DNA of 47,997 bases from an uncultured Ilumatobacter sp. (lineage in GTDB: Bacteria; Actinomycetota; Acidimicrobiia; Acidimicrobiales; Ilumatobacteraceae). The stretch's first letter is position 1, and each line of letters begins with the position of its first letter. The DNA is taken from the NCBI GenBank assembly GCA_938049325.1, contig CALICC010000096.1:1-47997 (forward strand), read 5' to 3'. The notes beneath the pieces were generated by a model. The model was given only the letters and a program-made list of their open reading frames with translations. It ran no database searches and was not told the origin of the DNA. Below are positions 35,212 through 43,698 of the stretch, in pieces. Both the position numbers and the translations under genes were made by a program.

Positions 35212-36297
35212 ATGGCCGACCGGGAGCTCCGCATCGTGATGATCGTCATCGACGCGATGCCTCATCGTCATGTCAGCCCCGAGCTCACACCGAACCTATG
35301 GCGCCAGTCGACCCTCGGCCTGCGTGCACCCGACGGCGGCGAGTCGCTGCCGATGTCGGTGACCTACGCAAACCACGCTGCCTTCGTCACAGGCGCCGAT
35401 CCGACCACGACGGGCGTGTACGGCAACCACACGTGGATCGACGGAGACGGCTGGGTCCCTGCGCCGAAAGCGGGGCCGCGTGCGACCACGCTCTTCGAGC
35501 GCGTGGCCCACGTCAACGGACGATCGGTGCTCGTGGTCGGCGATCACAAGCTGGTGGCGCAGATGGGTGGCGCCGAGGCAACCGAATGCTGGCCGCCGTC
35601 GGGATGGTTTCCCGACGGTACCGAGCGATGCGAGTTCGGATACGCACGTGACGCGGCCGTGGTCGACGCCGTTCGTGCGACTGATCTCGACGCCGACCTC
35701 GTGGTCCTCCATCTCAACGAACCCGACACCACGTCGCACTTCCACGGTCCCGACTCCCCCGCAGCCATCAAGCAGTACCGCACCACCGACGTTGCCTACG
35801 GCGAGCTGATCGACGAGCTCGCGGACGGCTGGGATCACACCGTGGTGATCACGCTGTCGGACCACGACCAGGAGACCATCGACGACCAGACACCGGTCGC
35901 GCTACTCGATGCGCTCGCACCGTTCCGCGAGATCACGGCGGTTGCCGACGGCACCGCAGCACTGCTGCACGGACCCGTGAACGACAAGGTGCTCGCTGCT
36001 GCGATGTCGGTCGACGGCATCGACGGACACGAACGACTGAGCGACGATGTCTGGATGATCTGGAGCTCGCCCGGCCGAATGATCAGCGGGGCGCCGATCG
36101 CGCTCGGCGGTCAACACGGAAGCCCGCGCTGTCGAACCCAACTCGCAATGATCTCGGGCGGCCACCCGATGACCAACTCGGTCGCCGAGCAGATGTTGAC
36201 GCAGCGGCCTTCAGCTCTCGCGTGGGCACCCGCGATCGCCGAGTTGCTCGGACTCGACGCACTCCCCGAGGCCACGCTGCCCCTGGCGACTCGATAG
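35212..36297 (+). CDS. Alkaline phosphatase superfamily hydrolase (NPP/PhnA-like)
   Basis: 361-residue zinc hydrolase. The expected metal ligands can all be placed: Asp14 (VIDAMP), the nucleophile Thr51 followed by Asn54 (VTYANHAAFVTG), Asp172 and His176 (NEPDTTSHFHG), Asp217-His218 (LSDHDQ) and His302 (GGQHG). The family includes nucleotide pyrophosphatases/phosphodiesterases and phosphonoacetate hydrolase. No signal peptide is seen, so it acts in the cytoplasm. It is convergent with the HD/PhyH pair (18 bp between stops). That neighbourhood makes a phosphonate or phosphodiester substrate attractive but not proven. It is somewhat shorter than typical members. Confidence 0.88.
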   Translation: MADRELRIVMIVIDAMPHRHVSPELTPNLWRQSTLGLRAPDGGESLPMSVTYANHAAFVTGADPTTTGVYGNHTWIDGDGWVPAPKAGPRATTLFERVAHVNGRSVLVVGDHKLVAQMGGAEATECWPPSGWFPDGTERCEFGYARDAAVVDAVRATDLDADLVVLHLNEPDTTSHFHGPDSPAAIKQYRTTDVAYGELIDELADGWDHTVVITLSDHDQETIDDQTPVALLDALAPFREITAVADGTAALLHGPVNDKVLAAAMSVDGIDGHERLSDDVWMIWSSPGRMISGAPIALGGQHGSPRCRTQLAMISGGHPMTNSVAEQMLTQRPSALAWAPAIAELLGLDALPEATLPLATR

Positions 36298-36315
36298 GCG
36301 ACCCAAGAGAGCGTC

Positions 36316-36879
36316 TCAGTAGACGGTGGCGAGCAGGTCCAGAAGCGGGCGGTAGGACTCGAACGAGCGCACGGCCACGTCGGCCACCTTGCCGTGGTCG
36401 TCCCAGCGGCGCACGGCAACGGCCTCGGCCGCCCATGGCACCTTCTCGAACTCGGCGACTTCCGCGTCCGACATCGGACCGCCTTGGACGACGAGACTGC
36501 GCGTCGACGACGCCGACAGCCCGGCCGCGTATTCGGAGTCGACTGCGCACAGGTACCGCTTCGCGGTCACATGCAGACGCACCGGTTCGGTGACCGACTC
36601 GTCGAACCAGCGCGCGAGCAGCGTGGCACCAGCACGGTCGTGCTGGTGATCACGTTCGAGCGCGACGTCGAGCGGTTGGTTGTCGCGCAGCACGAGGTGC
36701 CCGACGTCGTGCAGCAACGCGGCCGCGACGAGCGAGGGCGGCGCGCCAGCGGCGACCGCGCAGGCAGCACACTGCAGGGCGTGCTGCTGTTCGGTCACGA
36801 CCTCGTCGTAGAGCACCTGCGCGTCGGGGCCGTTGTACAAGTCGATCAAGTCGCTGATGGTCGTGAGGTCAGCCGGCAT
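36316..36879 (-). CDS. HD-domain oxygenase of the PhnZ/TmpB type
   Basis: 187-residue HD-domain protein. The metal ligand series is Tyr24, His33 (TEQQHALQCA), His57-Asp58 (LLHDVGHL), His80 (HQHDRAG), His103 (PVRLHVTAKRYL) and Asp160 or Asp161 (RRWDDHGKVAD). As I recall it, PhnZ uses Tyr24, His34, His58, Asp59, His80, His104 and Asp161, so spacing and length nearly coincide. PhnZ and TmpB are mixed-valent di-iron oxygenases that cleave a 1-hydroxy-2-aminoethylphosphonate to phosphate plus glycine or glycine betaine. The upstream partner is a PhyH-type dioxygenase coupled by TGATG, as expected for PhnY or TmpA. Simple phosphohydrolase activity remains an alternative. Confidence 0.83.
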   Translation of the reverse strand: MPADLTTISDLIDLYNGPDAQVLYDEVVTEQQHALQCAACAVAAGAPPSLVAAALLHDVGHLVLRDNQPLDVALERDHQHDRAGATLLARWFDESVTEPVRLHVTAKRYLCAVDSEYAAGLSASSTRSLVVQGGPMSDAEVAEFEKVPWAAEAVAVRRWDDHGKVADVAVRSFESYRPLLDLLATVY

Positions 36880-37679
36880 CAGAGGTCCATCCGGTGGTTG
36901 CGCACCGTCGGCGCGACGGGGCGGCCGAGGAAGTCGTCGTTGATGCTGATCCGGACGCGTTCGCCGCCGAACGTTTCACCCGTCGCGTCGAACTCCGCTT
37001 GCTTGTCGACGTAGTACGCGGCTCGGAAGTCACCTTTGCTCGCGGCGTTGTAGGTGAGGTACAGCGCACGCCGCGGGTGCTCGGTGGTGTTCGTGCCGCT
37101 GTGGTGCGGGGCGTACGAATCGAAGAAGACGACGTCGCCCGGTGCGACCTCGACCGGCCGCCAGTCGAGCGCCGCCGCTGTCGCCTCCGCGATGCGGCCT
37201 CGCTCGTCGGTGTCGAGCTGTCCGTCGACATGCCCGGGAGCGAAGTACAGACACCCACTTGCGACCGTTGCCGCGTCGAGCGGCACCATGACCGAGATGT
37301 GATGGTCGACGAATCGGTAGGCGGTGGCATCCTGATGCGGGGCGAACCCGCCGCCGCCCGGCTGCTTGTAGTTGACCTTCTCCTTGAAGAGCACGCCGGG
37401 TTCGCCGAACAGTTGCGTGAGGACGTCGCCGATCAAGGAGCCCCGCACGAACTCGCCGAGCGACCGATGCGCGTCGGCAAAGAGCTCGCTGCGAGCGATC
37501 ACCGGACCAGCGTCGGTTTGTTCGAAGTGGTGGATCCCGGGGCCGTCCGACACCGACCACGCAACGAGCTCGTCGACCCAGCTACTCAGCTGCGCGAGCA
37601 GGGCCGACGGCACGACGCCGCGTTGACACAGCCAACCGTCGCGTTCCCACGCGGCGCGATCGTCGGGTCCGAGCGACAT
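36879..37679 (-). CDS. PhyH-family Fe(II)/2-oxoglutarate dioxygenase (PhnY/TmpA-like)
   Basis: 266-residue phytanoyl-CoA-hydroxylase-family dioxygenase. The iron ligands are His115-x-Asp117 (FAPHQDATAY) and a later His at 192 or 193 (YAPHHSGTN), and Arg204 (RRALYLTYN) would bind 2-oxoglutarate. A glycine-rich NYKQPGGGGFAPHQD precedes the motif. It would hydroxylate an unactivated carbon. Partnered with the PhnZ/TmpB-like protein, the best guess is C1 hydroxylation of 2-aminoethylphosphonate or its N-methylated forms. TAGCGT ends 7 nt before the ATG, which suggests a leaderless mRNA. The gene is first in a coupled pair (TGATG) and divergent from nothing nearby. Confidence 0.86.
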   Translation of the reverse strand: MSLGPDDRAAWERDGWLCQRGVVPSALLAQLSSWVDELVAWSVSDGPGIHHFEQTDAGPVIARSELFADAHRSLGEFVRGSLIGDVLTQLFGEPGVLFKEKVNYKQPGGGGFAPHQDATAYRFVDHHISVMVPLDAATVASGCLYFAPGHVDGQLDTDERGRIAEATAAALDWRPVEVAPGDVVFFDSYAPHHSGTNTTEHPRRALYLTYNAASKGDFRAAYYVDKQAEFDATGETFGGERVRISINDDFLGRPVAPTVRNHRMDL

Positions 37680-37686
37680 GGAGTTG

Positions 37687-37692
37687 ACGCTA
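37687..37692 (-). promoter_or_regulatory. -10 box TAGCGT for the PhyH/HD operon
   Basis: Read on the minus strand, TAGCGT ends 7 nt before the ATG at 37679. No Shine-Dalgarno is present. A -35 element is not obvious. Confidence 0.35.
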
Positions 37693-37745
37693 GCGCCGCG
37701 TGGGAACGCACGAGATCGGCTGAGCTCCGATCAACACCGCTCTGA

Positions 37746-40385
37746 TCAGCGCGGTGCGAACTCGAGGACCTGCTGGAACGTGGGACGGCTGGTGAACCGG
37801 AAGTCGTCGGGAATGAGGCCGGGGACGAACGTGGTCCGCCGACCTTCACTCAGCCACGTCGTGAGATCGTCGCCGGACTCGACGGCGGCCTCTGTGAGCG
37901 CTGTCTCGATTGCTGCCCACAACGAGTCGCGGCAGGCGTCGAGGTCGCCGCCGCCGCAGTACGCGACGTTGAACTCGCCTTCGACCGGAGCCCCGAGGAG
38001 CGATCGGAGGTCCTTGTCGGTGAGGCTCGCCCAGTCGATCCCGCGGATGTCGACGTCGTCGGTAATGAGCGGACCGAGGACCGGTTCCGCCACGGCAACG
38101 GTGATCGGTCCGAACACCGTGTCGAACAGCAACGGCCCTGCCGAGTCATGGAAACCGTCGTCGTCGGCGTCGAGTCGAGGTGCATCGTCTTCGACCCATG
38201 CGTCGAGCAACTCGACCGCCTGCGCCGCGAGTTCTGACGGCGCGTCTCCAGTGGCCAGCACCTCGCTGATCACGGGCCACACGGTCGACCGTGTGTCTTC
38301 GGTGGCCGATCGGTTCATGATGCCGACTACGTCGGCGAGCTCTGTCTCGTCAGGCCACTGATCGAACGCCTCGGTGCGGTGTACCGATCCGTACTGGTTG
38401 CCGTCGCCGTGCATGAACCCTGGCGCCGACTGGTTGTTCCAGTTCAGCAACCGGCCCGAGGGGTGACCGTCGGCGTGCGGGTGCTCGTCTTGTTCGAGGA
38501 AGCCTTGCCACTCGTACTCGCCGGTCCCGCGAGTCGGGAGCCGACGGTCGAGCCCTGGCGCCCGTTCTGGCAGGTAGCCCGACGCGAAGTAGCCAATCCC
38601 CTCGCGGTTGGCGTAGCCCCAGTTGAACGTGAAGCCGAACTGGTTGGCCACCTCGAAGAACGACTCCTGCGTGTCGGCGTCGCCTTCGGTCATGTCCTTG
38701 AGCGCAGCCAGATTCAACGCGTCGCGCCCGAAGGTCGAACGCTTGCTCGTCAGTGCGACAGGAATGCCGTCCGACGTCGCGGTGCCGACCACCGGGCCGT
38801 GCACCGACGTCGGGAAGCTGACCGGCTCGCCGCCGAGAAGTCCGGCATCGAACACCTCGAACGGAATGCACTCGCCGTTGAACTCGTAGTGCTGCGAGTC
38901 GCGGGTCGGTGCGGATCCATCGGGTTCACAGAGGATCTCGGCGTACACGTCGCGCACGTCTTGGTTCGCTGAGGTGAGGCTCCACGCGTAGTCCTCGGTG
39001 CGCCCGATCAAGATGTACATCGACAAGCCGGGAACCGCTGCGCCCTGCGCCTCGATGCCCGGCGCACTCAGGTGCACCTGCTGCACGATCTCGGGGTAGT
39101 AGTAGCCGAGCTGCGGACCCATGACGGCCAGCGTCGTGTCGTTGGCCGACTCCTCCGGGTCCACGATGAGCCAGTTCGACGCGCGACGCGACGGCGGACC
39201 GTCCGCGGCGTTGTACAGCAGGCCGGCCTCGGCCTCGGGCACGTCACCACCGGATTCGCCGGCAGCGAACTCGAGCGCGTTGAGCGAGACGATCGAGCCT
39301 TCGTCGATCTCCACCGAGCCGGTGACGTCGCCACCGGTGAACGTGCCGTATTCGAAGCGCTCTTCGATCGTCGTGTACGCCTCCGGATCGTCGGTGACCA
39401 TCAGGTCCTCCCAGACGAGGCGACCCTGGTCGTCGCCAAGGCGGTTCTCGAGCGCCGACAGGAACTCGGCGTTGCGTGCTTCGCTTCCGCCACCAGCGCC
39501 GAAGATCGATCCGATGAACGCCGTGGTCGCGATCACGTCGTTGACCGTCGCCGGCGCCTGGTCGATGTCGTTCTCCTCCCAGTAGGCGGTCAGCCCGTCG
39601 GCGTAGGCCTGGGCGTCGGCGATGATCTGTTCGCCCTCTTCGCCGTACGTGTCGATGAGCAGCTGCACCTGTGCGTCGACTTGCACTTCGGCCGCTGCGC
39701 TCGGAACGAACGAGGTGGCACTGGTGATCAGCGAGAACGCGTCGACGCCGGGAATGTCGAGCAGCGCAGCGCGAGCTGGGCCGCGCCCGAGCTCGATGAG
39801 GAGTCCGCGATCGCGGGCGGTCACCCACCCGGCGCCGAATGCCATGTCCTCGCGCGTCACGCCGGTGATGTGCGGCACGCCGAATTCGTCGTAGAGAATC
39901 GTGGTTCCTTCACGCGGGGTCGGCTCTTCGGTCGTGTCACCGACGGGTTCGAAGTTCTCGGGGAGGAACAGCTCCTCGATGTCGCTGTCGGTCACGTTGT
40001 CTCGCAACGGTGTCAGCGCGTCGTAGAGCGCGAGTTGGTCGAGTGACTCGTCGGTGGTCGGGAGCCCGCCGAAGTTGCCGGGCGGGAGGATGTAGTAGGC
40101 GCGGTCTTCGGTGACCACTTCCTCGACGGGCGCTGTGTCAGGCGGTTGCGTGTCACTCGGTTCGGTGTCGACGGGCGCATCGCTGGTTGCGGTCGTGCCG
40201 GTCGGCTCGGTGTCTGAAGGAGCGTCGGTCACGACGGTGGTGTCGTCGGCCGAGTCGGGCGCCGAGTCCGAGGTCTCGTCGCTACTCGAACATGCCGCGG
40301 CGACCAACCCTGCGGTGGCCAGCACCGCAACACCTGCTCGTCGTCGTGCCCCCGCCGGTCGCCGTCCCTGCCGTGTGATGCCCAT
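37746..40385 (-). CDS. Penicillin acylase family lipoprotein (Ntn hydrolase)
   Basis: 879-residue secreted Ntn hydrolase. The twin-arginine-containing signal (RRPAGARRRAGVAVLATAG) leads to a lipobox with Cys32 (VAAAC), then an acidic Asp/Thr/Ser/Pro-rich linker to about residue 92. The alpha chain carries YDEFGVPHITG and AFGAGWVTARDRG. The autocatalytic processing site is RRASNWLIV, with Ser403 as the predicted nucleophile and beta-chain N-terminus. Family members hydrolyse acyl amides such as acyl-homoserine lactones, N-acyl amino acids and beta-lactam side chains. Quorum-quenching or amide scavenging at the cell surface is plausible. The gene stands alone, downstream of the DUF5655 gene on the same strand. 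Confidence 0.92.
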   Translation of the reverse strand: MGITRQGRRPAGARRRAGVAVLATAGLVAAACSSSDETSDSAPDSADDTTVVTDAPSDTEPTGTTATSDAPVDTEPSDTQPPDTAPVEEVVTEDRAYYILPPGNFGGLPTTDESLDQLALYDALTPLRDNVTDSDIEELFLPENFEPVGDTTEEPTPREGTTILYDEFGVPHITGVTREDMAFGAGWVTARDRGLLIELGRGPARAALLDIPGVDAFSLITSATSFVPSAAAEVQVDAQVQLLIDTYGEEGEQIIADAQAYADGLTAYWEENDIDQAPATVNDVIATTAFIGSIFGAGGGSEARNAEFLSALENRLGDDQGRLVWEDLMVTDDPEAYTTIEERFEYGTFTGGDVTGSVEIDEGSIVSLNALEFAAGESGGDVPEAEAGLLYNAADGPPSRRASNWLIVDPEESANDTTLAVMGPQLGYYYPEIVQQVHLSAPGIEAQGAAVPGLSMYILIGRTEDYAWSLTSANQDVRDVYAEILCEPDGSAPTRDSQHYEFNGECIPFEVFDAGLLGGEPVSFPTSVHGPVVGTATSDGIPVALTSKRSTFGRDALNLAALKDMTEGDADTQESFFEVANQFGFTFNWGYANREGIGYFASGYLPERAPGLDRRLPTRGTGEYEWQGFLEQDEHPHADGHPSGRLLNWNNQSAPGFMHGDGNQYGSVHRTEAFDQWPDETELADVVGIMNRSATEDTRSTVWPVISEVLATGDAPSELAAQAVELLDAWVEDDAPRLDADDDGFHDSAGPLLFDTVFGPITVAVAEPVLGPLITDDVDIRGIDWASLTDKDLRSLLGAPVEGEFNVAYCGGGDLDACRDSLWAAIETALTEAAVESGDDLTTWLSEGRRTTFVPGLIPDDFRFTSRPTFQQVLEFAPR

Positions 40386-40452
40386 GCGCGTGACGGTAGA
40401 TGAGGTCTCGATCGAAACGCGTACCAGAGCCGCGACCCGGCTCCGTTGCGTG

Positions 40453-40923
40453 TCAGATGTCGACGTCGTCGGGGACCATCGGATCGCTGCTGGGTTTCGA
40501 CTCCTGGCCGTGGTGGTACGCCTCGGTCAACCAGTCGCAGAACTCGTCGTCGACATCATCCGCATCGATCACGTTGATCACGTGGAAGTACTTGTCGCCG
40601 TAGTCGAGAACCTTGCGCGACAGCCGCCCCGATTCCAGTTTGCGTCGGAGCGAGAACCCGACAGCCACCCACTTCGTCTTCACCTCGAGGATGCAGAAGG
40701 TCGGCCCGTTCTTGAACAGCAACTTCTTGTTCAGTAGCGGATCGACGATCAGCGAGCCGTCGTTGACGGTGACGAGGTGATCGTGCACGCGATGGAACAC
40801 CGGGCCGGTGAAGTCAGGCACCGACTCGAGGAATTCCTCGACCGTGAGTCCGGGCCGACACGTGTGTCGGCGCCCCACAGCCCCGAACTCTCGGTCGCAG
40901 TCGGGGCATACCCAGATCGCCAT
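40453..40923 (-). CDS. DUF5655 domain protein with N-terminal zinc ribbon
   Basis: 156-residue protein. The N-terminus MAIWVCPDCDREFGAVGRRH plus TC gives a CxxC...HxC zinc-knuckle-like motif. The rest matches DUF5655: VEEFLESVPDFTGPVFHRVH, KKLLFKNGPTFCILEVKTKW, GFSLRRKLESGRLSRKVLD and YFHVINVIDADDVDDEF. Function is unknown; such domains turn up alone and fused to other small domains in actinobacteria. It is separated from the acylase gene by 67 bp and follows the SDR gene on the minus strand. Confidence 0.82.
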   Translation of the reverse strand: MAIWVCPDCDREFGAVGRRHTCRPGLTVEEFLESVPDFTGPVFHRVHDHLVTVNDGSLIVDPLLNKKLLFKNGPTFCILEVKTKWVAVGFSLRRKLESGRLSRKVLDYGDKYFHVINVIDADDVDDEFCDWLTEAYHHGQESKPSSDPMVPDDVDI

Positions 40924-40953
40924 CGTCAGCTCCGCACTCCTCCGCTGGCGATC

Positions 40954-41844
40954 TCAGGTCGAGATGTCGACGCCGAACAGCTCACGGAAACGCTCGATGT
41001 ACTCGGCGTCGTCCTCGATCATCCCGAGACCGATCCAGTCGGCGTCGTCGATGCGGTCGTGCATCGCCGCCATCTCGGCGCCGCCCCAACTGACCGGGTA
41101 GCGCAGCTTCGGTGCGTCGGTCGTGATCGCATGTTCGATCACCTGCGCCACCTCGTGGGCGTCGGTAGCGCTGGCCATGCCCGCCGCGTAGAACTGGAAC
41201 ATCCGCCGGTAGTGGGCGTCGTAGGCGCCGGTGGAGTTCGGCGTGTCGATGTTCTTGGCGAAGATCGATGACTTCGTCACGCCCGGCTCGATGATCGCCA
41301 CACGAATTCCGAATGGCGCCACTTCTTGCGCAAGACCTTCACTGACCCCCTCGAGCGCCCACTTCGACGCAACATACGGCGACTGTGCCAGCGCCGCGAG
41401 TCGGCCCGCGACCGACGTGATGTTGACGATCGTGCCACTGCCTCGCTCACGCATCTGCGGGAGAACTGCTTGCGTGCACCGAGTGGCGCCACAGAGGTTG
41501 ACGTTCATGACATGCAGGTACAGCTCGGACGGACACTCCTCGGTCACGGCGTTGCCACCGACGCCAGCGTTGTTGATCAGGTGGTCGACGCGACCGGCCG
41601 TGCTCATGATCTCGGCGAAGCCGTCGCGCACCGAGTCGTCATCGGCGATATCGGCTTCGACGAGCGCGACGTTCACTCCGGCGGCTTCGGCCTTTGCCAA
41701 GAGTTTGTCCGCCTTGTCGAGCGAGCGCACCGTACCGACGACGTGATGACCGGCGCCCGCCAGGTGCATCGCGGTCGCTCGGCCGATACCGGAGTTCGCT
41801 CCCGTGACAACGGTGACAGGCTGGTCGGGGTTCGGGGTCGACAT
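40954..41844 (-). CDS. SDR family oxidoreductase
   Basis: 296-residue classical SDR. The cofactor motif TGANSGIGRATA is at about residues 14-25, VGTVRSLDKAD suggests NADP(H) because of the basic residue after the second strand, then NNAG, NITSVAG, the catalytic YVASKWALEG and VAIIEPGVTKS. It is longer than usual at the C-terminus (about 40 extra residues, WIGLGMIEDDAEYIERF). It would reduce a ketone or oxidise an alcohol. There is no operon partner that points to a substrate; prephenate dehydratase lies upstream on the same strand. Confidence 0.9.
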   Translation of the reverse strand: MSTPNPDQPVTVVTGANSGIGRATAMHLAGAGHHVVGTVRSLDKADKLLAKAEAAGVNVALVEADIADDDSVRDGFAEIMSTAGRVDHLINNAGVGGNAVTEECPSELYLHVMNVNLCGATRCTQAVLPQMRERGSGTIVNITSVAGRLAALAQSPYVASKWALEGVSEGLAQEVAPFGIRVAIIEPGVTKSSIFAKNIDTPNSTGAYDAHYRRMFQFYAAGMASATDAHEVAQVIEHAITTDAPKLRYPVSWGGAEMAAMHDRIDDADWIGLGMIEDDAEYIERFRELFGVDIST

Positions 41845-41877
41845 GGCGCGAACCTTACGCCTCGCGCGGAGAACCCG

Positions 41878-42840
41878 TCAGCTCGGCGAGATGTCGGCAC
41901 GAATGTCGGCGAGCCAGTCGTCGGCGTCGCGCCAGCGCCCGCCAGCATGCTCACGTTCGGTTTCGGCCGACTCTCCGGCCGCCGGATACGAACCGAGGAA
42001 CTTCACGCCGCCTTGCTTCGCGTGCAGTGATCGCATCGTGTCGGCCAGCAATTCGTCAGCGACATGCGCGTCGGCATACATGATGAAGCAGTAGTCGCCC
42101 AGGCCCCCGGCCTTGATCGGGCGGCTGAAGAGGTTCGAGAGGTTGATGCGGCGCGCCGCGAACTCCTGCAGGATCGAGATCAAGCTGCCAGGCTCGTCGG
42201 CGCGCTGGTACACGACGAGTGCGGTTCGATCGTGACCCGTTGGCGCAGGAACGCCTGACTTCGCAACCATCACGAATCGCGTCTGGTTCCCGGCGTGATC
42301 GGCGATGTCGGACTCCGCGACATCGAGGCCGTAGACCTCCGCGGCAACACGCGGTGCGACCGCGGCAACGGTCGACACGTCGGACTCACCCACGCGGCGC
42401 GCGGCGTCGGCGGTCGAGTTGGCGGCCACGATCTCGGCATCGGGCAGACGTTCACGGAGATAGCGGTGACACTGCGCCGTGGCGACCGGGATCGACAGCA
42501 CCTCGGTCACGGCATCGAGCGACGCTCCCGGTTGAACGACGAGGCAGTGCTCGATGTCGATCACGACCTCACGAACGATGATCAGTTCGTGGTCGAACGC
42601 AAGAGCGTCTTGCGTGAAGTTGACCATGCCCTCGATCGAATTCTCGATCGGTACCAATCCGGCGTCGACTTCACCCGCTTCGACTGCGTCGAGCACGTCG
42701 GGCACCGTGCGGTACGGCACGTGCTCGCTCGCGCCGGTGGGCTCCACGCTCTGCAAGGCCTGCTGCGTGAACGTGCCGAACGGCCCGAAGAAGCCGATGC
42801 GCCGCTGTGCATTCACGGATGGGGCGGCCGGGTTCGTCAT
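41878..42840 (-). CDS. pheA: Prephenate dehydratase
   Basis: 320-residue enzyme converting prephenate to phenylpyruvate in phenylalanine synthesis. The catalytic domain starts RIGFFGPFGTFTQQAL, contains DAGLVPIENSIEGMVNFTQD and HCLVVQPGASLDAV, and ends with the active-site motif NQTRFVMVAKSG. A C-terminal ACT domain follows (TALVVYQRADEPGSLISIL, then INLSNLFSRPI). The usual phenylalanine-binding ESRP motif reads FSRP here, and GALV reads GSLI, so feedback inhibition may differ. The C-terminal 45 or so residues (AGESAETEREHAGGRWRDAD) are extra. The ATG at 42840 is the first reasonable start; the longer open frame upstream is basic junk. Confidence 0.94.
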   Translation of the reverse strand: MTNPAAPSVNAQRRIGFFGPFGTFTQQALQSVEPTGASEHVPYRTVPDVLDAVEAGEVDAGLVPIENSIEGMVNFTQDALAFDHELIIVREVVIDIEHCLVVQPGASLDAVTEVLSIPVATAQCHRYLRERLPDAEIVAANSTADAARRVGESDVSTVAAVAPRVAAEVYGLDVAESDIADHAGNQTRFVMVAKSGVPAPTGHDRTALVVYQRADEPGSLISILQEFAARRINLSNLFSRPIKAGGLGDYCFIMYADAHVADELLADTMRSLHAKQGGVKFLGSYPAAGESAETEREHAGGRWRDADDWLADIRADISPS

Positions 42841-42884
42841 CGGCACGAAGACTAACGATGCACCCTCACTCCGGGGCGCGTGGT

Positions 42885-43601
42885 TCAGCTTTTGCTGCTT
42901 GCGAGCGCCTGCTCGAGGAACTCGACGGTTCCGTCCGCGCCCGCTTGGCCGGCCTTGCGGGCCAGGACTGTTCCGTCGGTGTCGAGAACGATTGCGAACG
43001 GGAACGAGGTTCCTCCTGCCGCAGCGATCGCCGTGACGTTTTCGTCGTCGGCCATGATCGGCCATTCCCAGTTCTTCTCGGAGATCCAGTTCGACGGCGG
43101 GTAGTTGTCGGAGCCTTCGCGCACCGACGTGCTCACTCCGATCACGTCGAGACCTTCAGGAATGCGACCGTCTTCTTGCAGCGCCAACAACTCGGGAATC
43201 TCGTCGTTGCAGTGCGGGCACCAGTGCGCGAGGAACACGACGAGCGTCGGGTTCTCGGTATCGCCACCGAAGGCGACGGGCGTACCGTCGAAGCTCTCGC
43301 CGGTCACGATCGGAGACGCGGTGCCGATCGCGAGGTCATCGAGCGACGAGTCGTAGGGCGGCAGCGGCGTTCCCGCCACATCGATCGGACCGTTCTCCTG
43401 AATCGCCGCGACCGCCTCGGCCTCGGCCGATGCGACGCTCACCGACGAACCGTCTTCTTGTGCGCCAGATGCGTCGACGGTTTCGGACACGAGCACGTCG
43501 CCACCGGAGTCGTCGTCGCTACCGCCGCACGCGGAGAGCACGAGGAGCGCGACAACGGCCGATGCTGCCAGTCGTCGATGGAGCCGAGTGTGCGATGTCA
43601 C
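42885..43601 (-). CDS. Thioredoxin-like (TlpA/redoxin) lipoprotein
   Basis: 238-residue extracytoplasmic thioredoxin-fold protein. The signal peptide RLAASAVVALLVLSAC ends at a lipobox with Cys25, followed by an acidic Asp/Gly/Ser-rich linker. The redox motif is WCPHC (Cys128, Cys131) in VVFLAHWCPHCNDEIPELLA, and the cis-proline loop lies in GGTSFPFAIVLDTDGTVLAR. It would reduce or exchange disulfides outside the membrane, perhaps for cytochrome maturation or oxidative repair. The start is GTG at 43601. It precedes pheA on the minus strand with 44 bp between them and is divergent from the ABC transporter operon. Confidence 0.9.
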   Translation of the reverse strand: MTSHTRLHRRLAASAVVALLVLSACGGSDDDSGGDVLVSETVDASGAQEDGSSVSVASAEAEAVAAIQENGPIDVAGTPLPPYDSSLDDLAIGTASPIVTGESFDGTPVAFGGDTENPTLVVFLAHWCPHCNDEIPELLALQEDGRIPEGLDVIGVSTSVREGSDNYPPSNWISEKNWEWPIMADDENVTAIAAAGGTSFPFAIVLDTDGTVLARKAGQAGADGTVEFLEQALASSKS

Positions 43602-43685
43602 CTCATCATTCTGGCGTCTCCGGCGAGCGTGCGCACGGCGCGCGGTGATCCCACGGTGCAGCGTCGGTCACACGCCCGACGGCGC

Positions 43686-43691
43686 TACTGT
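43686..43691 (+). promoter_or_regulatory. -10 box TACTGT, leaderless-type start
   Basis: TACTGT ends 7 nt before the ATG at 43699 of the ABC membrane protein. The sequence between lacks a ribosome binding site. Confidence 0.35.
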
Positions 43692-43698
43692 CCGCGCA

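Noticed and set aside
39072..40046. Plus-strand open frame opposite the penicillin acylase gene
   Set aside because: It is a compositional shadow, rich in Val, Arg and Glu, without a family motif or start signal; the minus strand encodes the intact acylase.
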